A DNA stretch of 64,000 nt from UBA2030 sp049969475. Lineage in GTDB: Bacteria; Bacteroidota; Bacteroidia; Bacteroidales; TTA-H9. The translations under genes and the position numbers were made by a program. Shown here in pieces: positions 32,776 through 41,730 of this stretch. The notes below the pieces were generated by a model. The model did not search any database. It was not told where the DNA came from and saw only the letters and a program-made list of their open reading frames with translations. The stretch lies in the NCBI GenBank assembly GCA_049969475.1, contig JBMFOU010000008.1, positions 1 through 64,000 of the forward strand, given 5' to 3'. Position 1 is the stretch's first letter, and the number at the start of each line of letters is the position of its first letter.

Positions 32776-34298
32776 AATTTCATTAATTTTTTAGTCCTTT
32801 CATATCCCACCTTGGCTTTCTGTGTTATACTGTTACGGTATTCCGTGAATTTCATTTCCATGCATTTTTTATAAAACAAATTCGCCTGGGCATAGTTTTT
32901 CTGTTCTTCATAAATATTCCCAAGCTTCAGGGCGGCGTTGGCTGCAAAATACTCCGGCAATCCCGATCCTTCCTTTATTGTAAGGTTATAATAGTTGATT
33001 GCATTGCTATCTCTACCCATTTCGTCGTAAATCCTGGCCAAACGGTAATAATATTCCACACGTTCAAGTTTAGTTGCCATGCCATTTACACCATCAACCG
33101 TCTGAAGGGTGGCGAGAGCCTGCCGATAATAACCTCCATCGAATAAAAGACGAGCCTTCAGTAAATTCATATGAGGTACCTTACCTGTGTTGGCTTCAAT
33201 CTCAGCTTGCTTATCGGCATCAGTTTCGGTTTGACCGGTGGAAAGAACTTGTGCAATTGTACTTTTGTATTTTTCCATATCCCCATTAATAAGATATTGC
33301 CAGGCTTTTCTTTGAATACTTGCCTTTCGAAAATTTCTGATTCCAGGATATGAAATAAACTTATCGAAATACAATATGCAACTATCGGAGAGCTTGTTCT
33401 GGTAAGCAATAGCTAACATATAGGTGAGATATGTAAAATCTTCCTGGTCGGGATAAGTTTTTTTGTGTTGTAAAATACTGATAGCCTCATCGTTGCGTCC
33501 CGTTAGCATGGCAATTTTTGAAAAAGCATAAGCTTGAATAGGCAGAAGTCCAGTTAAATTCATATTCTTCGTTTTCAGATAATTATCCCGAAAACTTAAT
33601 GCTCTTTGCTTACCACTGTCGAGGTTTATATAAATAAAACTCAGGTAAAAAACCACTTCCTCTTCGAGCCAGAATAAAGATGGGTCATTGATGGCAACCT
33701 GAAGCGATGACTCAAGCATTTTCAGACCCTCCTCTACCGTGCCATTGTAGCCGAGCATACGGGCTATCCATTGATAATTATCAGGAATAGAACCAATAAG
33801 TACATTCATTACCCCCATACCGGCTTTAGTAGGAATAAAATTGGGAAATTTTTGTTGACTTTCGCGCAAAATCTCAAAGGCTGACCTTGCCTCGCGAAAA
33901 CCAGTCATATAGTCCCTAAACTTCAGGTGAATAAGCGACCATTGTAGCTTAAACTGGGCCTGACAAAAAAGATAATAGGGAGAGTTAGGATCGCCATTCT
34001 TAAATCTTTCCCAACGGGCTTCCTTTTGCTTGCGAACTTCTTTATACAGCTCATTATCCTCAGAATTAAGCAATCGAATAAAGTCAATATAATTTTCAAC
34101 CCAAACGGGAATGTTTGATGAGGGGTATAATCGACGAGCGAGGGTTACTTGTTCTCTGGCTTTGGCAAATCGAAATGCAGCTGTGTAGTGTATTGCTGAC
34201 TCACTATATGTATCGAAATTATAATTGTATCTTATTTCAGATTCTATAGCCTGAAGGCAAAACGATAATAAAAGCATTGTAAAAACCAATTGCTTCAT
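32772..34298 (-). CDS. TPR-repeat protein, exported
   Basis: A 508-residue protein with an N-terminal signal peptide (about 1-20) and helical repeats over most of its length. The clearest TPR units are near the C-terminus (YYYRLARIYDEMGRDSNAINYYNL and the following ALKLGNIYEEQKNYAQANLF unit). TPR folds act as protein-binding scaffolds. It probably works in the periplasm; no partner can be named. First gene of the TPR-YyaL-dtd operon, with 4-base overlaps. Confidence 0.75.
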   Translation of the reverse strand: MKQLVFTMLLLSFCLQAIESEIRYNYNFDTYSESAIHYTAAFRFAKAREQVTLARRLYPSSNIPVWVENYIDFIRLLNSEDNELYKEVRKQKEARWERFKNGDPNSPYYLFCQAQFKLQWSLIHLKFRDYMTGFREARSAFEILRESQQKFPNFIPTKAGMGVMNVLIGSIPDNYQWIARMLGYNGTVEEGLKMLESSLQVAINDPSLFWLEEEVVFYLSFIYINLDSGKQRALSFRDNYLKTKNMNLTGLLPIQAYAFSKIAMLTGRNDEAISILQHKKTYPDQEDFTYLTYMLAIAYQNKLSDSCILYFDKFISYPGIRNFRKASIQRKAWQYLINGDMEKYKSTIAQVLSTGQTETDADKQAEIEANTGKVPHMNLLKARLLFDGGYYRQALATLQTVDGVNGMATKLERVEYYYRLARIYDEMGRDSNAINYYNLTIKEGSGLPEYFAANAALKLGNIYEEQKNYAQANLFYKKCMEMKFTEYRNSITQKAKVGYERTKKLMKL

Positions 34299-34333
34299 CC
34301 CTTTGTGTCATTTGTTAAACGGGTAAAAATAAC

Positions 34334-34364
34334 AAAAAAAGCACCTGGCGGGCTTGCAGGTGCT
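34334..34364 (-). terminator. Terminator of the nif3-zinc-ribbon operon
   Basis: AGCACCTG (34340-34347) pairs with CAGGTGCT (34357-34364) and on the minus strand ends in seven T residues (34334-34340). It lies 25 bases after the zinc-ribbon stop. Confidence 0.85.
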
Positions 34365-34388
34365 TTCAATGATGAAAAATCATTTTCT

Positions 34389-35183
34389 TTAAGATTGAGC
34401 AGCCAGTTCGGCTATTTCTTTGTCAATCAGGATACGGCCGCAGTATTCACAAACAATAATCTTTTTGTGAATTTTAATATCGAGCTGATGCTGAGGAGGA
34501 ATTTTATTATAACAGCCTCCACAAGCATCTCTCTCAACCATTACCACAGCCAGCCCATTGCGGGCATTTTTACGGATTCGGGTGTAAGCCGTAAGCAAAC
34601 GATCTTCGATGAGTTTTTTACTCTCCTCGGCTTTTTGTAAAAGCTCTTTCTCTTCCTTTTCTGTTTCACGGATTATGTCTTCCAGTTCATTGCGCTTAAT
34701 TTCAAGCTCATTGCGCTTTTCGCTTACCAACTTTTGAGCTTTTTCAATTTCTTCCTGCAGACGGTTGAGCTCGGTGGTATATTCGTTGATGCGTTTTTTG
34801 GCAAGCTGTATTTCCAGGCCTTGGAATTCAATCTCTTTCGACAAACTATCGTATTCACGATTGTTGCGAACATTCATCTGTTGCTCTTCATACTTTTTAA
34901 TAAGAGCCTCGGCGTCGGAAATAACATTCTTCTTTTCCTTGATTTTCTTTTCAAGGGCAGCACTCTCCTGAATGTAATTGTCGATACGGGTCTCCAGTCC
35001 GGCAATCTCATCCTCTAGGTCTTGAACTTCTAATGGAAGCTCTCCCCTAACAATGCGTATTTTATCGATTTGCGACTCCACCAACTGCAAACGGTAAAGA
35101 TGCATGAGTTTTTGCTCAACGGAGACTTCTGCGGCTTCATCTGCCTGAACACCCTGGGGTTTACTATTAGGCTTGTTATCCAT
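34389..35183 (-). CDS. Coiled-coil protein with C4 zinc ribbon (CT398-like)
   Basis: A 264-residue protein. Residues about 25-200 form a long charged coiled coil, and the C-terminus carries a zinc ribbon with CGGC and CEYC pairs. This matches the family of the chlamydial protein CT398, which forms a hairpin coiled coil with a zinc knuckle and is thought to bind other proteins, perhaps sigma-54 in Chlamydia. It follows the Nif3-like gene after 35 bases, a pairing I recall from many Bacteroidota. Confidence 0.85.
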   Translation of the reverse strand: MDNKPNSKPQGVQADEAAEVSVEQKLMHLYRLQLVESQIDKIRIVRGELPLEVQDLEDEIAGLETRIDNYIQESAALEKKIKEKKNVISDAEALIKKYEEQQMNVRNNREYDSLSKEIEFQGLEIQLAKKRINEYTTELNRLQEEIEKAQKLVSEKRNELEIKRNELEDIIRETEKEEKELLQKAEESKKLIEDRLLTAYTRIRKNARNGLAVVMVERDACGGCYNKIPPQHQLDIKIHKKIIVCEYCGRILIDKEIAELAAQS

Positions 35184-35218
35184 ATGCGACAGGATTCTTG
35201 TTCTTTATAATCAATCAC

Positions 35219-36322
35219 TTAAACGTATCTAACCGGGTTTCTCCCAGTCTCAGAAAAATGAACCGCAAAATTAGTAAATTTTTCTTTGAGTAAACGGCTT
35301 AGCTGGTGAAATCCACCGATTTCTGTTTCATAATGCCCGGCATCTACTAATAAAATACGTGAGCCATAGTCGGTAAAGTCGTGATATTTGAGATCGGCTG
35401 TAATGAAAACAGAAGCACCCACCCTTAATGCCTCGGGTATCAAAAAACTTCCTGATCCCCCACAAATGGCCACAGAACTTATTTCGCCTTCATCGGGCCT
35501 TCCTGAAGATATTCTCAAGAATTTTGTGCCGAGTATTTCTTTCACTTGATTCAAAAATGATTCAACTGGCAACCGATGAGGCAATTCTCCTACTATTCCT
35601 GAACCAGCACCAGAATAGGAATTAGCCAAAGGGTATATGTCATAGGCAACTTCTTCATAAGGATGGGACGAAATCAAGGCATTAAGAAGTTCTTCCTGGA
35701 TAAATGCAGGAAAAATGACTTCTATTCGCTCTTCAGGTTCATGGTGGAGCTCGTTCAGTTTTCCAACAAAGGGATTTGCACCCTCAAGAGCCCGGAAAGT
35801 CCCCGTTCCTTTGGTGTTAAAACTACAGGAATCGTAATTACCAATATGCCCAGCCCCTGCTGAAAATAAGGCGGCTCTTACCTGGTCAGCATGTGAAACA
35901 GGACAAAACGTTACCAGCTTATAAAGCCGGTTTTGCATAGGTTTCAAAACCCTCAAATTACGCAGATGAAGCCCTTGAGCCAAGGCCTGGTTTAAACCCG
36001 GAAACTGATTATCAAAATTGGTGTGGAAGGCCAGAATCGTAATTCCCGTTGCTGTGGCTTTTTGAATTATCTTTCCATGTGTAGTATCAAAGTTTATTGA
36101 GCGCAAAGGCTTAAAAAAAAGGGGATGATGCGCCAGTATTATATTGCAATGCTTGTCAATGGCTTCATCAATTATTGCCGAAGTCACATCCAGGCACAAT
36201 AACAACCCTTTTACTTCGGTTTCGTAAGAACCTAACTGCAAACCACTATTGTCATAATCTTCCTGCAGGGCAATAGGGGCTAAAAAATCCAAATAACTTA
36301 ATACTTCCCTTACGGTGGCCAT
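35219..36322 (-). CDS. Nif3/YqfO-like dinuclear-metal protein
   Basis: A 367-residue protein of the Nif3 (DUF34) family. Metal-ligand motifs are HHPLFF (about 65-70), HTNFDN near 100 and GHYETE near 333. Between the two halves of the fold is an insert of about 110 residues (about 130-240), resembling the CutA/PII-like domain of B. subtilis YqfO. The fold forms a toroidal hexamer; it is often linked to GTP cyclohydrolase I regulation, but the reaction is unsettled. A -7 element lies 21 bases upstream. Confidence 0.9.
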   Translation of the reverse strand: MATVREVLSYLDFLAPIALQEDYDNSGLQLGSYETEVKGLLLCLDVTSAIIDEAIDKHCNIILAHHPLFFKPLRSINFDTTHGKIIQKATATGITILAFHTNFDNQFPGLNQALAQGLHLRNLRVLKPMQNRLYKLVTFCPVSHADQVRAALFSAGAGHIGNYDSCSFNTKGTGTFRALEGANPFVGKLNELHHEPEERIEVIFPAFIQEELLNALISSHPYEEVAYDIYPLANSYSGAGSGIVGELPHRLPVESFLNQVKEILGTKFLRISSGRPDEGEISSVAICGGSGSFLIPEALRVGASVFITADLKYHDFTDYGSRILLVDAGHYETEIGGFHQLSRLLKEKFTNFAVHFSETGRNPVRYV

Positions 36323-36343
36323 TTTTCATTCACTGTATTATCG

Positions 36344-36351
36344 CAAAAATA
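36344..36351 (-). promoter_or_regulatory. Putative -7 element for the nif3-like operon
   Basis: Minus-strand TATTTTTG followed by CG, ending 21 bases before the ATG. No clear -33. Confidence 0.35.
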
Positions 36352-36418
36352 ACACATTTCGGCGCTTAATTAATACAGAATTTGCAATAAAGTCAATAAA
36401 AATATATATCTTTATACC

Positions 36419-37483
36419 ATGAATCCACTAAGACTACTTCTATTACCCTTTTCTTTAATTTATGCTATAATTACGTGGTTTCGTAATTTTCTTTACGACC
36501 AAAAAATATTTAAGACAATCCAGTCCCAAGTTCCGGTGATCAGCGTAGGGAACCTATCTGTAGGCGGAACAGGCAAGACACCACATTGCGAATACCTCTT
36601 ACAGTTTTTACATAAACAGGGATTTAATGTGGCCTATCTTTCGAGAGGGTATGGCCGAAAAAGCAGGGGTTTTCGGTGGGTAAATAAAGAGTCATCAGCA
36701 CTCGAGGCCGGTGACGAAGCGGTTCAGATAGCATCGAAATTTCTGGAAGTTCAGGTTGCGGTGTGCGAAAACCGGGCACTAGGAATTCACCATATTCTCG
36801 AAAAATATCCAGATACTGACGTGATTATTTTGGATGATGCCTTCCAACACCGTAGAATAAAGCCAGCTATCAACATTCTTTTAACCGAGATGACCCGGCC
36901 ATATTCACACGATTATCTTCTTCCGGTGGGAAGGCTAAGGGAAAGCGCCACAGGGGCTCATAGGGCTGATATTATCATCGTCACCAAAACTACACCTGTG
37001 TTACCTCTATTAATGAAAAAATACTTGCTCGACACCCTTACTCCTCTACCCCATCAACACATTTTTTTTACCTATTACGAATACTCTGAATTTATTCCCG
37101 TTATTGCTAATAGAAACAATTGCCAGCCCAAACAAATCAACCACATCCTCCTTCTAACGGGCATTGAAAATCCCATGCCCCTGCGTGAATTTCTCACGAA
37201 TAAAGGTTTCTTAGTTAATCTAAAGGCGTTTTCTGATCACCATTATTTTACAACATACGAATTGAGCAGATTGCTCGATGAATTCGAAAGTATTCCTGGT
37301 AGGAAAAAAATAATACTTACCACGGAAAAAGATTTAGCCCGTATGGACAACGAATTGATAGAATCCCTATGTAACTATCCATTCTATAAAATTGTAGTTT
37401 CAATCCGTTTTCACGAGGAACAACAAGAAATATTTAATCAACTCATCCTGTCGAAAATCAGTAATTTCCACTCCAATACCTAA
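36419..37483 (+). CDS. lpxK: Tetraacyldisaccharide 4'-kinase (lipid A synthesis)
   Basis: A 354-residue inner-membrane-associated kinase that phosphorylates the 4' position of the lipid A disaccharide. An N-terminal hydrophobic helix (about 4-22) anchors it. The P-loop GNLSVGGTGKT is at 44-54, and VIILDDAFQHRRI (about 136-148) holds the conserved Asp/His pair. It lies alone on plus between two minus operons, and its stop is 3 bases from the convergent EnvC-like gene. Its presence shows that the organism makes lipid A. Confidence 0.94.
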   Translation: MNPLRLLLLPFSLIYAIITWFRNFLYDQKIFKTIQSQVPVISVGNLSVGGTGKTPHCEYLLQFLHKQGFNVAYLSRGYGRKSRGFRWVNKESSALEAGDEAVQIASKFLEVQVAVCENRALGIHHILEKYPDTDVIILDDAFQHRRIKPAINILLTEMTRPYSHDYLLPVGRLRESATGAHRADIIIVTKTTPVLPLLMKKYLLDTLTPLPHQHIFFTYYEYSEFIPVIANRNNCQPKQINHILLLTGIENPMPLREFLTNKGFLVNLKAFSDHHYFTTYELSRLLDEFESIPGRKKIILTTEKDLARMDNELIESLCNYPFYKIVVSIRFHEEQQEIFNQLILSKISNFHSNT

Positions 37484-37486
37484 TGT

Positions 37487-38731
37487 TTATTTTTTTAACC
37501 ATAACCTAGGGTCTTCCGGTGTTTTCTGGTTCCATATCTCAAAGTGCACACTGGTAATTTCTTCACCAGGGTTGGCTAAACCAATGACTTCACTGGCTTT
37601 TACTTGTTGCCCTTCCGTAACTTTCACCTCTGCGAGCTCACTATAAACGGTCAAATACTGCCCATGCCTCAGAATAACAACCAAATTGTTGATACCTATT
37701 TTCATTACTTTACTTACTTTGCCCCCAAAGACCGCTTTAACCCGACTGCCTTTTTCAGTAGAAAGGGTAATTCCGTTGCTTTTAACCTTTATACCACCTA
37801 AAACAGGATGGGGGTGCTCACCAAAATTTTCAGTAATTACACCTTTCTCTACCGGCCAGGGCAGATTTCCTTTGGCCGCCTGAAATTCTCCAGATAATTG
37901 AATATCCTCAGGAGAGTAAAGAATATTTAACCCCGCACTGGTGGTTTTACCCGGCTTCTCTTTTGCTACAGAGGCTACTTGCTGTTTAGATTGGGCGGCC
38001 TCTTCCTCAATGATTTTCCTGATTGCCTGTGATATTAACTGGAGAGACGTTTTCTTCTTTTCAATATCTTTTTTCAACTCTTGCTCCTGTAATTTTGCCC
38101 TTCTTAGCGCAATATTCTTTTTCTCCTTATCACCGTTCAATCGGGCAAGTTCTTTCTTTTGCCGCTCAAGAATTTTCGCTCTTTCTTCCCTGGCTTGGTT
38201 TAACTCAGCCATTTGAGCGCTCAATTTTTCATTGTTTTGCCGAATATTTTCGATTTCTTGTTTTAGAAAATCTTTATATTGACGGTAATAATTAAAGCGA
38301 AGAAACGCCTGATTAAAAGTTTCGGCCGAAAACAAAAACTGTAGCAAATCATATTGACGGTAATTTTTCTGAAAATCAAGAATAAGTCGCTCGTATTCTT
38401 TTCGTTGTCTGTTAAGGTCCAGTTCTGTCTGAGTAATCTGCTGGGAAACGTTACGAATTTGTAGCTCTGTGATTTCAAGCTCTTTATTGATAGCCTCAAG
38501 CATACGTTGCCGGTTACGAATATTTTTTTCCAGGAGAAATATTTCCTGACTAATTGATTTATTTGTCTTATTGAGTTTTTCAATGGCTTGGAGGTTTTGC
38601 TGTATTTCCCGCTCAATCTGTTCCCGTTGGCTCTCTAAATCGCGCCGCTTATCCTGGGCCAGCATGGAATAGCCCAAAAACAGCAGAAACACAAGTACAC
38701 CTCCAATTTTACCGATTTTAAAAGCTCCCAT
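37487..38731 (-). CDS. EnvC-like murein hydrolase activator (coiled coil plus degenerate LytM/M23)
   Basis: A 414-residue exported protein. After a signal peptide (1-25) come two long coiled-coil segments up to about 250, then a LytM (peptidase M23) domain (about 300-414). The zinc ligands are mostly lost: the GxHxGxD site reads KSNGITLS and the usual H-x-H site reads VHFEIW with one His. This fits EnvC-type activators, which do not cut peptidoglycan but switch on amidases at the division site. Last gene of the dut-TPR-DUF4292-envC operon; it overlaps the lipoprotein gene by 14 bases. Confidence 0.88.
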   Translation of the reverse strand: MGAFKIGKIGGVLVFLLFLGYSMLAQDKRRDLESQREQIEREIQQNLQAIEKLNKTNKSISQEIFLLEKNIRNRQRMLEAINKELEITELQIRNVSQQITQTELDLNRQRKEYERLILDFQKNYRQYDLLQFLFSAETFNQAFLRFNYYRQYKDFLKQEIENIRQNNEKLSAQMAELNQAREERAKILERQKKELARLNGDKEKKNIALRRAKLQEQELKKDIEKKKTSLQLISQAIRKIIEEEAAQSKQQVASVAKEKPGKTTSAGLNILYSPEDIQLSGEFQAAKGNLPWPVEKGVITENFGEHPHPVLGGIKVKSNGITLSTEKGSRVKAVFGGKVSKVMKIGINNLVVILRHGQYLTVYSELAEVKVTEGQQVKASEVIGLANPGEEITSVHFEIWNQKTPEDPRLWLKK

Positions 38732-39515
38732 GAACTGCTAATTTTTTATAGGTTTTAGGAGCTTTAAACGGTATTTCAATCGGGATATTAACATCGACTT
38801 TTACATTCGAAATGTCAATTTTCATCTTGCTTTTGCCCCGAGTGATTATTTTTATCCGATCTGGCAACGAAAAAGCATGTACTCTCTTATAACTCGAGTA
38901 TCTTACTTCTATCATCTCCTGATTATTCTCGTAAGCGAATGATCGTATCTGTCCTTTGTCATTCAAATCATAAACACACTTTGATATATTAGGACTAGCA
39001 ATTTCGACATTATAACCCTCTCGATTAGGATTAGAAGTCAGCATATTGCCAGTACAATTAATGCACCATTCAGAGGAGATCAGTTTCAAATGAGGTATTA
39101 AAAGCCTAACAATCATGTAATAATTCAAATTTATTGGAAGAAGCGTTGTCCATTGTTCAATTTTGCCCAATAGATAAGCTTCATGTATCCTGTCGATCAA
39201 CTTCACAGAATCAGGTGTAAGTACAACCCTAAAAAGTTCCATACCTGGAACAATGAACACAGATGCCCAAATGGCAGAATCGCGTAAATACCTCACCTGA
39301 GCGACCACAGAGGTTTCTTCCCGGCCTGTTGAAACATCAATAGTATAACGACCCGAAAGAGAAAAAATCTGATTATAAGAATCATTAGCTCTAAACAAGA
39401 GGGTATCAAAAGAAATAGGTGCAGAGGGCACTTGTGATACCTTTTTAGGTGTTCCACATGAAAAAACAAAAAAAATAACCAGAAAGAAACAAAAGAAATA
39501 TCGATTATTCTTCAT
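38718..39515 (-). CDS. DUF4292 lipoprotein
   Basis: A 265-residue lipoprotein. The lipobox FVFSC places the lipidated Cys at residue 20. The rest is beta-rich and resembles DUF4292 proteins, which I recall as Bacteroidota relatives of LolB-like lipoprotein folds. A role in envelope assembly is inferred from the fold and from the EnvC-like neighbour. It overlaps the TPR gene by 11 bases upstream and the EnvC-like gene by 14 downstream. Confidence 0.78.
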   Translation of the reverse strand: MKNNRYFFCFFLVIFFVFSCGTPKKVSQVPSAPISFDTLLFRANDSYNQIFSLSGRYTIDVSTGREETSVVAQVRYLRDSAIWASVFIVPGMELFRVVLTPDSVKLIDRIHEAYLLGKIEQWTTLLPINLNYYMIVRLLIPHLKLISSEWCINCTGNMLTSNPNREGYNVEIASPNISKCVYDLNDKGQIRSFAYENNQEMIEVRYSSYKRVHAFSLPDRIKIITRGKSKMKIDISNVKVDVNIPIEIPFKAPKTYKKLAVHGSF

Positions 39516-41220
39516 AATACTCTCCTGTCTCTACTTTCCGCAACAGAAAATGGGTGCCTTTTCCTAATTGTGCAGCCTCTTTCCAATAATCCCATGCGTC
39601 CTGTTTTCGTCCTAAATGGTAAAGCACATCACCCAAATGCTCAAGCAAAACAGGATCAGGCGATTCCCTGTGTTGCAATGCTTTTTTAATATAATTTAGG
39701 GCTTCCTGATAACGTCCCAGTCTAAATAGAACCCAGCCATAGGTATCAAGATACGAAGATTGAACACTATCTATTTTTAATGACATTTCTGACATTTTCA
39801 GGGCTTTATCGAGGTTTATCTTACGCTCGGCCAAGGAGTATGCATAATTATTTAATACCAATGCATTCAGCGAATCGATGGAAAGTACCTTTTCGTAATA
39901 CATATAGGATTGATCATAGTCTTTGAGATAACCATACAAATCTCCTAAAGCAGTATAAACAGGCTTTTGAAGCTCAGGGATATTCGACCCATATTGGGCT
40001 GCTTTTTCAAGCTCTGCGATAGCGGAAGAGTAGTTGCTATCGGCAAAGTAGCTCATACCACAAAAATAATGTGGCAGCGGCTGATAAGGAAATTCATCAG
40101 CAGCTTTGCGGGCTATCCGGTTTAAAGCTTCATTGTAATTAAGGTTAATATAGCAAAACATCAAATTCTCAACGGATTGATAAGGATAATTTCCCAGCTT
40201 AAGAAGTCGTTCATAAAATGTGGCAGCTTTATCATAAACCTTGTCTATAAAAAACACATCACCACCTATGCGCTGTGCATCTGGATCGCCTGGATGAGTA
40301 TTTGCTACTATTTCAACAAGATTCTTGAGTTGACTTTCAAGGAGTGGATCGCTTTTCATATTGTCCACCGGATATAAATTGACTATATAATTCATTTTGC
40401 TCGATACAGATACAGCCGGATTGGCAAAGGCTTTCCTGAGGTATAAATAGGTCAGTTGTCTTTTCCCCTTCTTGTGATAATATTCCGCTAATGTAAGATT
40501 AGCAATATCATTCAATGAATCACAATTTAGAATCCCTTCAAGAGCTTTGATTCCCTTCTTATCATCTTTTTGTTCGAAATAAAAGTTAGATAAAAAAAGC
40601 GATGCTTTTTGATTGCAAGGATATCTAGAAATAAAGTTCGCAAGGCTTTTCTCGGCCTCTTTTTTGTTCCCTAAGTATTTCAAAACATTGAATTTCTCCA
40701 GATATAAATCTTCATCCGTATTGTCTTTCTCAATTAAAATGTCGATGACATTCAACGCTTCTTTAAATCTTTTACTATCCAAGAGAGCTTTTTTATATTG
40801 ATGCAGAATGCTGATTTTGTCAGGCCAACGTTGAACAATTTCTTTAATAACAGCTGTTTCCTTCTCTGGTTCTACAACGGACTGATATATATCCAATAAT
40901 AACTTATGATAATAAAAATTGGAAGGATTTGATTCAATGGCTTTGCTCGCATACTGGACCGCCTCTGTATAATTACCTTCCATAAAATAAATTCGGGCTA
41001 ATTCAAAGGCTGCAGCATCATTAGTTGGATTTGCTGAAAGAATATCGAGCAAAATAAATTTTGCATTTTCTGTATCACCATTTAAGAGGAACTTTAATGC
41101 ATTAAGATAGTTACTGGTTTCGGCAGCTTTCAGATCAAAAGTTGTTTTAAGGGTATCAGTTTGAGCTGAAAGAGCCGATGTAAATAAAATAAAAATCCAA
41201 AAACAAATTGTTTTTTTCAT
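39505..41220 (-). CDS. Exported TPR-repeat protein
   Basis: A 571-residue protein with a signal peptide (1-19) and about a dozen tandem TPR-like helices. Clear units include AAAFELARIYFMEGNYTEA, YTALGDLYGYLKDYDQS and LEHLGDVLYHLGRKQDAWDY. It is the second gene of the dut operon, 14 bases after dut. The context (DUF4292 lipoprotein and EnvC-like protein downstream) suggests a periplasmic scaffold for envelope or divisome assembly. Confidence 0.82.
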   Translation of the reverse strand: MKKTICFWIFILFTSALSAQTDTLKTTFDLKAAETSNYLNALKFLLNGDTENAKFILLDILSANPTNDAAAFELARIYFMEGNYTEAVQYASKAIESNPSNFYYHKLLLDIYQSVVEPEKETAVIKEIVQRWPDKISILHQYKKALLDSKRFKEALNVIDILIEKDNTDEDLYLEKFNVLKYLGNKKEAEKSLANFISRYPCNQKASLFLSNFYFEQKDDKKGIKALEGILNCDSLNDIANLTLAEYYHKKGKRQLTYLYLRKAFANPAVSVSSKMNYIVNLYPVDNMKSDPLLESQLKNLVEIVANTHPGDPDAQRIGGDVFFIDKVYDKAATFYERLLKLGNYPYQSVENLMFCYINLNYNEALNRIARKAADEFPYQPLPHYFCGMSYFADSNYSSAIAELEKAAQYGSNIPELQKPVYTALGDLYGYLKDYDQSYMYYEKVLSIDSLNALVLNNYAYSLAERKINLDKALKMSEMSLKIDSVQSSYLDTYGWVLFRLGRYQEALNYIKKALQHRESPDPVLLEHLGDVLYHLGRKQDAWDYWKEAAQLGKGTHFLLRKVETGEYYEE

Positions 41221-41234
41221 TGTATTTATTGCTT

Positions 41235-41669
41235 TTAATTCCCTGTATGTCCAAAACCTCCTTGACCTCTTTCGGTCGCACTGAGCGTAAAAACCTGTTT
41301 CCAGGTAACTTGTATCACTGGAGATATTACTAATTGAGCTATACGGTCCCCATTGTTTATTTCAAATGGCTCCTCTCCCAGATTTATTAAAATCACCTGT
41401 ATCTCTCCTCTGTAATCGGCGTCGATCGTACCCGGAGAATTAAGAACAGTAATACCGTGTTTGGCTGCTAATCCACTACGGGGCCTAACCTGCGCCTCAT
41501 AGCCGGCAGGAAGCTCAATAAATAACCCCGTTGGTATACGAACGCGTTTTCCTGGCATTAAAATCAAGCTTTCGGGGAGAAAAGCTTTTAAATCCATGCC
41601 AGCAGAGTATAACGTTTGGTATTGTGGCAAATCGTTTGTAGAATGGTTTATAATTTTTACTTCCAGCAT
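41235..41669 (-). CDS. dut: dUTP diphosphatase
   Basis: A 144-residue trimeric dUTPase that removes dUTP and supplies dUMP for thymidylate. All five motifs are present: SAGMDLKA, RPRSGLAAKHG, GTIDADYRGEI, GDRIAQLVI and the C-terminal P-loop-like ATERGQGGFGHTG. The ATG at 41669 is chosen over one 20 codons upstream, because MLEVKIIN is the normal N-terminus and a good promoter (41691-41718) would lie inside the longer version. It heads the envelope operon. Confidence 0.95.
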   Translation of the reverse strand: MLEVKIINHSTNDLPQYQTLYSAGMDLKAFLPESLILMPGKRVRIPTGLFIELPAGYEAQVRPRSGLAAKHGITVLNSPGTIDADYRGEIQVILINLGEEPFEINNGDRIAQLVISPVIQVTWKQVFTLSATERGQGGFGHTGN

Positions 41670-41690
41670 GTATTGGGTTTTTATAGCCTG

Positions 41691-41718
41691 CAAAGATATG
41701 CCAATTGCAGAAACGCAA
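41691..41718 (-). promoter_or_regulatory. Promoter of the dut operon
   Basis: Minus-strand TTG (41716-41718), 17-base spacer, TATCTTTG (41691-41698) followed by CAGGC, 21 bases before ATG 41669. It lies between the histidine kinase gene and dut, overlapping neither. Confidence 0.6.
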
Positions 41719-41730
41719 TGGTTTCCCACC

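Noticed and set aside
39450..39465. A third parS-like string, TGTTCCACATGAAAAA
   Set aside because: It has three mismatches, is not palindromic, and lies over the lipobox codons of the DUF4292 lipoprotein, whose residues explain the sequence.
41670..41729. A longer dut start 20 codons upstream
   Set aside because: It would place the promoter inside the coding region and add residues foreign to dUTPases.
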